Assembly (NCBI GenBank): GCA_022599915.1
Contig: JAHZLH010000016.1
Location: forward strand, 1-64,000
Length of the DNA: 64,000 nucleotides
Direction: 5' to 3'
From: Actinomycetes bacterium
GTDB lineage: Bacteria > Actinomycetota > Actinomycetes > S36-B12 > GCA-2699445
The notes below the pieces were generated by a model, which worked only from the letters and a program-made list of their open reading frames with translations, ran no database searches and was not told the origin of the DNA. Position numbers and translations under genes: made by a program. Within the stretch, counting starts at the first letter, position 1. Each line of letters begins with the position of its first letter. Shown here one piece after another: positions 57,740-64,000 of this stretch.

Positions 57740-60700
57740 CTAGGTGGCGTTGAAGTACTTGGCCTCCGGATGATGCACGATCATTGCCGAGGTGGACTGC
57801 TCCGGATGCAGTTGATGTTCCGGTGAAAGCTCCACCCCGATGCGCTCCGGCTGCAGCAGCCGGACCAGATCCACCTGTTGCGACACATCTGGGCAGGCTG
57901 GGTAGCCGAAGGAGTAGCGCGAGCCCCGATACCCCTGCTTTCCGATGAGTTCTTCCATGTCGGAGATGTCCTCAGCGTCAAAGCCGAGTTCAGTGCGGAT
58001 GCGCGCGTGCCACAGCTCGGCCAGCGCCTCGGTGAGTTGTACGCTCAGCCCGTGCAGTTCCAGGTATTCCCGATAGGAGTTGGACTCGAACAGCTTGCCG
58101 GTGGACTGCGATGCCACCTGACCCATCGTCACCACATGGAAGGCGAGCACGTCCTTTTGCCCGGAATCGACTGACCGGAAGTAGTCGGCGAGGCACAAGT
58201 ACCGTCCCCGCCGTTGCCTCGGGAAAGTAAACCGGGCAATCTCGTGGTCTTGATCTTCCGGGTCGTAAACGATCAGATCGTTACCGTCGCTGTTGGCCGG
58301 AAAGTAGCCATACACGACGGCGGGTTCGAGCAAGCCCTCGGTTTTGATCCGGTCCAACCACATCCGTAGCCGGGGTCGGCCTTCTTCTTCCGCAATCTGA
58401 GCGAAGGTCTGCTCACTGCCCTTGAGTGGTTTCAAGCCCCACTGACCGACGAAAGTCGCCCGCTCATCGAGGTAGCCCACGATATCGGCCATCGCGACCC
58501 CGCGAACGATACGCGTGCCCCAGAACGGTGGTTGCGGTACCGAGTTATCGGTAGCGACGTCGGATCGACTGGGCAGTTCCACGATTTCAGCCGCTCCACC
58601 ACCCTTCGTCCGAGAGACCCGCCGACGTCTGGGTTCGGGTAACACTGCTTCACTGTCGCCGCGCTTGATCGCCATGACGGTGTCCATGAGCGCCAACCCC
58701 TCGAAGGCGTCTTTCGCGTAGCGGACATTTCCATCGAACATGTCGGCGAGGTCCTGTTCCACGAAGGCGCGGGTCAACGCGGCACCCCCCAGCAGAATCG
58801 GCCAACGCTCGGCAACGCCGCGGGTGTTCAGCTCGGCTAAGTTCTCCTGCATGATGACCGTGGACTTCACCAGCAGCCCGGACATCCCGATAGCATCTGC
58901 CGCGTGCTCCTCGGCGGCATCGATGATCGCGTTCATCGGTTGCTTGATGCCGATATTGACCACGTTGTAGCCGTTGTTGGTCAAAATAATGTCCACCAGG
59001 TTCTTGCCGATATCGTGGACGTCGCCCTTGACGGTGGCCAGTACGATCGTTCCCTTGCCCTCGTCGTCGGTCTTTTCGATGTGGGGCTCTAGATGGGCTA
59101 CTGCGCCCTTCATGACTTCGGCGCTGGCGAGCACGAACGGCAACTGCATCTGCCCCGAGCCGAAGAGTTCACCAACGGTGCGCATACCCGCCAGCAGAAG
59201 ATCATTGATGATTTCCAGTGCGGTACGGGTTTGCAGCGCCTCGTCTAGGTCATTGTTGAGCCCGTTCTTTTCCGCATCCACGATCCGGCGCTGTAGCCGC
59301 TCGTCTAGTGGCAACGCAGCCAACGCGGCAGCCCGGTCCTCACTCGACTGCGCAGTCACTCCCTCAAACACAGACAGGTAGTGGGCCACCGGATCATGAA
59401 CCAGTTCGCCGGCATCGTCGTACTGGCGCCGGTCGTACACCAAATCCAGTGCGGCATCCCGTTGCTCGTCGGGGATTCGGTTCATCGGCAGGATTTTGGA
59501 GGCATGCACGATGGCGGAATCCAATCCCGCTTGTACACATTCGTGCAGGAAGACCGAGTTCAACACCTGTCGCGCGGCTGGTGACAACCCGAAAGAAATG
59601 TTCGACAGACCCAGGGTGGTTTGCACCTGCGGATGCCGGTTCTTAACCTCGCGGATGGCCTCGATAGTTTCAATGCCGTCGCGCCTTGTTTCTTCCTGGC
59701 CCGTTGCGATCGGGAACGTCAGGCAGTCGATCATAATGTCGCCTGGGTTCATACCCCAGTTCTGCGTCAGGTCAGTGATTAGCCGATCGGCGACCTGCAC
59801 CTTCCATTCCGCTGTCCGGGCCTGACCCTCCTCATCGATGGTGAGGCCGATCACGGCGGCACCGTGCTCTTTCACCAGCGGCATGATCCGGGCGAACCGC
59901 GAGTCTGGCCCGTCGCCGTCTTCGTAGTTGACTGAATTGATCAGGCTGCGGCCACCGAGTTTCTCCAACCCAGCTTCCAGCACCGGGGGCTCGGTGGAGT
60001 CCAACACGATCGGCAACGTGGAAGCCGTAGCGAGCATGCCCGCTAGCGTGCGCATGTCCTCCACCCCGTCACGACCCACATAGTCGACGCACAAATCCAG
60101 CAGGTGCGCGCCGTCAGCGATCTGAGCGCGGGCGATCTCCACGCAGTCATCCCAATTCCCGGCCAGCATTGCCTCGCGGAACGCTTTCGAACCGTTTGCG
60201 TTGGTCCGCTCGCCAATGGACAGATAAGTGGTGTCCTGGTGCAACGGCACCGGCTGGTAAAGCGATGCCACACTCGGCTCGTCTGGCACCTCTCGCTGCA
60301 CCACGTCGGCACTCCCGACGCGCTGCACCACTGCTGCTAGGTGTTCCGGTGTGGTGCCGCAACAGCCGCCCACTAACGACAAGCCGTATTCGGTAACGAA
60401 CCGTTCATGGGCATCCGCCAACTCTTCCGGCCCGAGCGGATAACGCGCACCATCGGCGGTGAGTTCCGGCAGGCCGGCGTTGGGCATACACGTCAGCAGC
60501 AGTCCGGCATTATGTGCCAGGTAACGCAGATGCTCGCTCATCTCCGTCGGGCCGGTGGCACAGTTCAATCCGATGCCCGCAACCCCCATTTCCTGCAGCG
60601 CAGTCAACGCAGCCCCGATCTCGGAACCAAGCAGCATGGTGCCGGTGGTTTCCACTGTCATCTGCGCCAGAATCGGGATCTCACTACCCCGATCGGCAAG

Positions 60701-61231
60701 GGCCCGACGTGCGCCGACCACCGCGGCTTTGGCCTGCAGCAGATCTTGCGCGGTTTCGATCAGGATCGCGTCCGCACCGCCGTCGATTAGCCCAGTGGAT
60801 TCGGCGAAGTACGCCTCCCGCAGCGTGATGAAGTCAGTGTGACCCAGCGACGGCAGTTTCGTTCCTGGGCCCACTGAGCCCAGCACATATCGGTCTCGCC
60901 CATCGGCTTCGTAGGAATCGGCGACATCACGGGCGATGCGTGCCCCGGCTTCGGCTAACTCGTAGATGCGGTGTTCGATGTCGTACTCCGCCAAGTTGGC
61001 CCAGTTGGCGCCGAAAGTGTTGGTCTCGACACAATCCACGCCGGCGTCGTAGTAGGCACGGTGGATATCGGCGACGACATCGGGTCGAGTCACATTCAGG
61101 ATTTCGTTGCAGCCTTCGAGGTCCTCAAAATCGGCCAGCGTAAGGTCGGCCTCCTGCAGCATTGTCCCCATGGCGCCGTCGGCAACGACGACTCGACGGA
61201 GCAAGGTTTCCTGTAATGGTGTGTTCGGCAC
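57740..61231 (-). CDS. metH: Cobalamin-dependent methionine synthase
   Basis: 1163 aa from GTG 61231. Domains in order: homocysteine/Zn domain (VVGGCCGTTPEHL, here LVGGCCGTT near residue 300), pterin-binding domain (SIGERTNANGSKAF near 340), B12 domain with DVHDIGKNLVDIIL around 730-745 (the cobalt-ligand His) and activation domain (SAM binding; ending with RYSFGYPACPD and HPEAKYF). Full length for the family. It methylates homocysteine from methyltetrahydrofolate. No B12 riboswitch is visible in the short gap before the gene; the 5' region is only about 120 bases long. Confidence 0.96.
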   Translation of the reverse strand: MPNTPLQETLLRRVVVADGAMGTMLQEADLTLADFEDLEGCNEILNVTRPDVVADIHRAYYDAGVDCVETNTFGANWANLAEYDIEHRIYELAEAGARIARDVADSYEADGRDRYVLGSVGPGTKLPSLGHTDFITLREAYFAESTGLIDGGADAILIETAQDLLQAKAAVVGARRALADRGSEIPILAQMTVETTGTMLLGSEIGAALTALQEMGVAGIGLNCATGPTEMSEHLRYLAHNAGLLLTCMPNAGLPELTADGARYPLGPEELADAHERFVTEYGLSLVGGCCGTTPEHLAAVVQRVGSADVVQREVPDEPSVASLYQPVPLHQDTTYLSIGERTNANGSKAFREAMLAGNWDDCVEIARAQIADGAHLLDLCVDYVGRDGVEDMRTLAGMLATASTLPIVLDSTEPPVLEAGLEKLGGRSLINSVNYEDGDGPDSRFARIMPLVKEHGAAVIGLTIDEEGQARTAEWKVQVADRLITDLTQNWGMNPGDIMIDCLTFPIATGQEETRRDGIETIEAIREVKNRHPQVQTTLGLSNISFGLSPAARQVLNSVFLHECVQAGLDSAIVHASKILPMNRIPDEQRDAALDLVYDRRQYDDAGELVHDPVAHYLSVFEGVTAQSSEDRAAALAALPLDERLQRRIVDAEKNGLNNDLDEALQTRTALEIINDLLLAGMRTVGELFGSGQMQLPFVLASAEVMKGAVAHLEPHIEKTDDEGKGTIVLATVKGDVHDIGKNLVDIILTNNGYNVVNIGIKQPMNAIIDAAEEHAADAIGMSGLLVKSTVIMQENLAELNTRGVAERWPILLGGAALTRAFVEQDLADMFDGNVRYAKDAFEGLALMDTVMAIKRGDSEAVLPEPRRRRVSRTKGGGAAEIVELPSRSDVATDNSVPQPPFWGTRIVRGVAMADIVGYLDERATFVGQWGLKPLKGSEQTFAQIAEEEGRPRLRMWLDRIKTEGLLEPAVVYGYFPANSDGNDLIVYDPEDQDHEIARFTFPRQRRGRYLCLADYFRSVDSGQKDVLAFHVVTMGQVASQSTGKLFESNSYREYLELHGLSVQLTEALAELWHARIRTELGFDAEDISDMEELIGKQGYRGSRYSFGYPACPDVSQQVDLVRLLQPERIGVELSPEHQLHPEQSTSAMIVHHPEAKYFNAT

Positions 61232-61352
61232 TCGCTAAGGATAGAAGCCCAGCAGCCATTCCGCTGCCACCGACCGCCGCTAACGTGTCTTTGCCCGTCG
61301 GCAGACAGCAATTCGACCGGTCGGTCTTACTGACCGACGCAGCCCGGTGGAG

Positions 61353-62969
<1,617 letters not shown>

Positions 62970-63102
62970 GCTGTTCCTCTCCATCTGAAGGTCATGTCGC
63001 CGAGTTTGCGACTTTGGTGAGCGTCGGGCTCACTCTTCCACTAGCGTTCCAGAGAATGCCAGAGATGCGCAGCGGAATCTCGCTGCCCGGGAAGGAGTCG
63101 AC

Positions 63103-64000
63103 GTGGCTACCGACAAGCCAATGCAACTGGGAATGGTGGGTCTTGGACGGATGGGGGCAAACATCGTCCGCCGTTGCATGCGTGACGGACACAGTTGTGT
63201 CGTGTACGACAACAACCCCGAAGCAGTAGCTGAACTCGTCAAGGAAGGCGCCACGGGCGCTGATTCACTCGAGGATTTCGTCGCCAAACTCGAAAAACCC
63301 CGCAACACCTGGATCATGGTGCCAGCCGGCAACATCACCGAGAAGGTCGTCCAAGAGCTCGGTGCCCTGCTGGAGGACGACGACATCATGGTCGACGGCG
63401 GCAACTCCAAGTACACCGACGACATCCGTCATTCCAACCAACTGAAAGAGCGCGGGGTTCACTTCGTGGACTGCGGCACTAGCGGCGGAGTCTGGGGATT
63501 GGACCGTGGCTACTGCTTGATGATTGGCGGCGACGATGCGGCGGTGAACCGGATGGGACCGCTGTGGGACACCATTGCCCCCGGTTTCGGTACCGCCGAG
63601 CGCACCGAAGGTCGCACCGGTGATCCTGCTCCCGAGGAGCGCGGCTGGTTGCATTGTGGTCCCAGCGGTGCGGGGCACTTCGTGAAGATGGTGCACAACG
63701 GCATCGAATACGGTCTGATGGCCGCCTACGCAGAGGGCCTCAACATTCTCAAGCACGCCGATGCCGGTGAACAGCAGCGCGATCAAGATGCCGAAACTGC
63801 GCCGCTGGAAAATCCCGAGAACTACATGTACAAGATCGACATCCCCAAGGTGGCCGAAGTATGGCGTCGCGGTTCAGTCGTGGGCTCTTGGCTGCTCGAT
63901 CTGACTGCGCTGGCACTATCGAAGTCACCAGACCTAGAGGAGTTCGGTGGCCGCGTCTCGGACTCTGGTGAGGGCCGCTGGACCAGTGAAGCTGCTATCG
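63103..64000 (+). CDS. gnd: 6-phosphogluconate dehydrogenase, decarboxylating (YqeC/GndA type), 3' end missing
   Basis: 299 residues are visible; the gene runs off the window. GTG 63103 has GAAGGAG five bases upstream; ATG 63121 is an alternative. NAD(P) motif GLGRMGANI at residues 13-21, then DCGTSGGVWGLDRGYCLMIG and GPSGAGHFVKMVHNGIEYGL. The last two contain the conserved substrate-binding and catalytic Lys/His region. Short single-domain form (about 300-340 aa expected), as in the YqeC-type enzymes that often prefer NAD. It converts 6-phosphogluconate to ribulose-5-phosphate and CO2. Confidence 0.93.
   Translation, partial: MATDKPMQLGMVGLGRMGANIVRRCMRDGHSCVVYDNNPEAVAELVKEGATGADSLEDFVAKLEKPRNTWIMVPAGNITEKVVQELGALLEDDDIMVDGGNSKYTDDIRHSNQLKERGVHFVDCGTSGGVWGLDRGYCLMIGGDDAAVNRMGPLWDTIAPGFGTAERTEGRTGDPAPEERGWLHCGPSGAGHFVKMVHNGIEYGLMAAYAEGLNILKHADAGEQQRDQDAETAPLENPENYMYKIDIPKVAEVWRRGSVVGSWLLDLTALALSKSPDLEEFGGRVSDSGEGRWTSEAAI

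Noticed and set aside
61232-61352. Possible cobalamin riboswitch in front of metH
   Set aside because: The gap is only about 120 bases and lacks a B12-box-like conserved core.
63070-63085. CAGCG-GAATCT-CGCTG dyad before gnd, sharing a 12-mer with the dyad at 33157-33174
   Set aside because: A shared 12-mer is expected by chance many times in a 64-kb window, and the arms are short; no evidence of a common regulator.

Overview
The window is a chromosomal segment of an actinobacterium (Actinomycetota) with moderately high GC. The assignment rests on a complete Pup-proteasome system (mpa/arc, dop, pup, prcB, prcA, pafA), the RNA polymerase-binding protein RbpA, separate polyprenol-phosphate-mannose synthase (ppm1) and apolipoprotein N-acyltransferase (lnt) genes, the tatA-tatC...helY neighbourhood, an EthA-like Baeyer-Villiger monooxygenase and Streptomyces-subtilisin-inhibitor-like lipoproteins. 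The genus cannot be named from the sequence alone. I saw no tRNA, rRNA, CRISPR array, insertion sequence, integrase or phage gene. It reads as an ordinary chromosome with several lineage-specific insertions.

Layout. 0-5.3 kb: an osmoprotectant (OpuC/ProU-type) ABC importer operon with a strong hairpin after the binding-protein gene. It is flanked by an exported protein of unknown function (4359-5270) and, on the other side, by a decayed fragment of the same gene (about 25-187). 5.3-11.5 kb: an EthA-like monooxygenase, a LAS-type metallopeptidase-like protein, an unknown helical protein, a PEBP protein, then a coupled trio: dihydroorotate-dehydrogenase-like protein, a 53-aa ORF and a glycerophosphodiester phosphodiesterase.

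11.5-22 kb (minus strand): a run of genes in the order M24 peptidase, acyl-CoA dehydrogenase, amidohydrolase, lnt, two tandem paralogous membrane-anchored alpha/beta hydrolases, ppm1, fxsA, rbpA. The first four are joined by 4-base stop/start overlaps. rbpA has its own sigma-R/sigma-H-like promoter. 22-28 kb: a 5'-3' exonuclease faces two tandem exported RCC1-repeat proteins; the downstream copy carries a frameshift. 28-41 kb (minus): dop, an MFS exporter, pup, prcB, prcA, pafA, a lipoprotein FKBP, a zinc-ribbon protein, tatA, tatC, a lipid kinase and helY. The pafB/pafC pair usually found near here is absent.

41-51 kb: a block that separates dop from mpa. It holds an exported BNR-repeat protein, an MpaB-family oxygenase, a sugar porter, a small membrane protein, a rifampin-phosphotransferase-like PEP-utilising enzyme and a polytopic membrane protein fused to a PhoD phosphatase domain. 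51-57 kb: mpa, trmI, a site-2-type protease with CBS domains, a stand-alone RecB-like Fe-S nuclease and two SSI-like lipoproteins. 57-64 kb: a HAD phosphatase, metH, pgi and, divergently, the start of gnd.

Working together: Dop deamidates Pup, PafA ligates it to substrates, Mpa unfolds these and PrcAB degrades them. Lnt can finish the lipoproteins encoded here (OpuC-like protein, FKBP, two SSI-like proteins). Three exported repeat proteins (two RCC1, one BNR) share the same C-terminal module ending exactly in V-P-x-x-P-(G/A)-N-G, which is the most novel-looking signal in the window.
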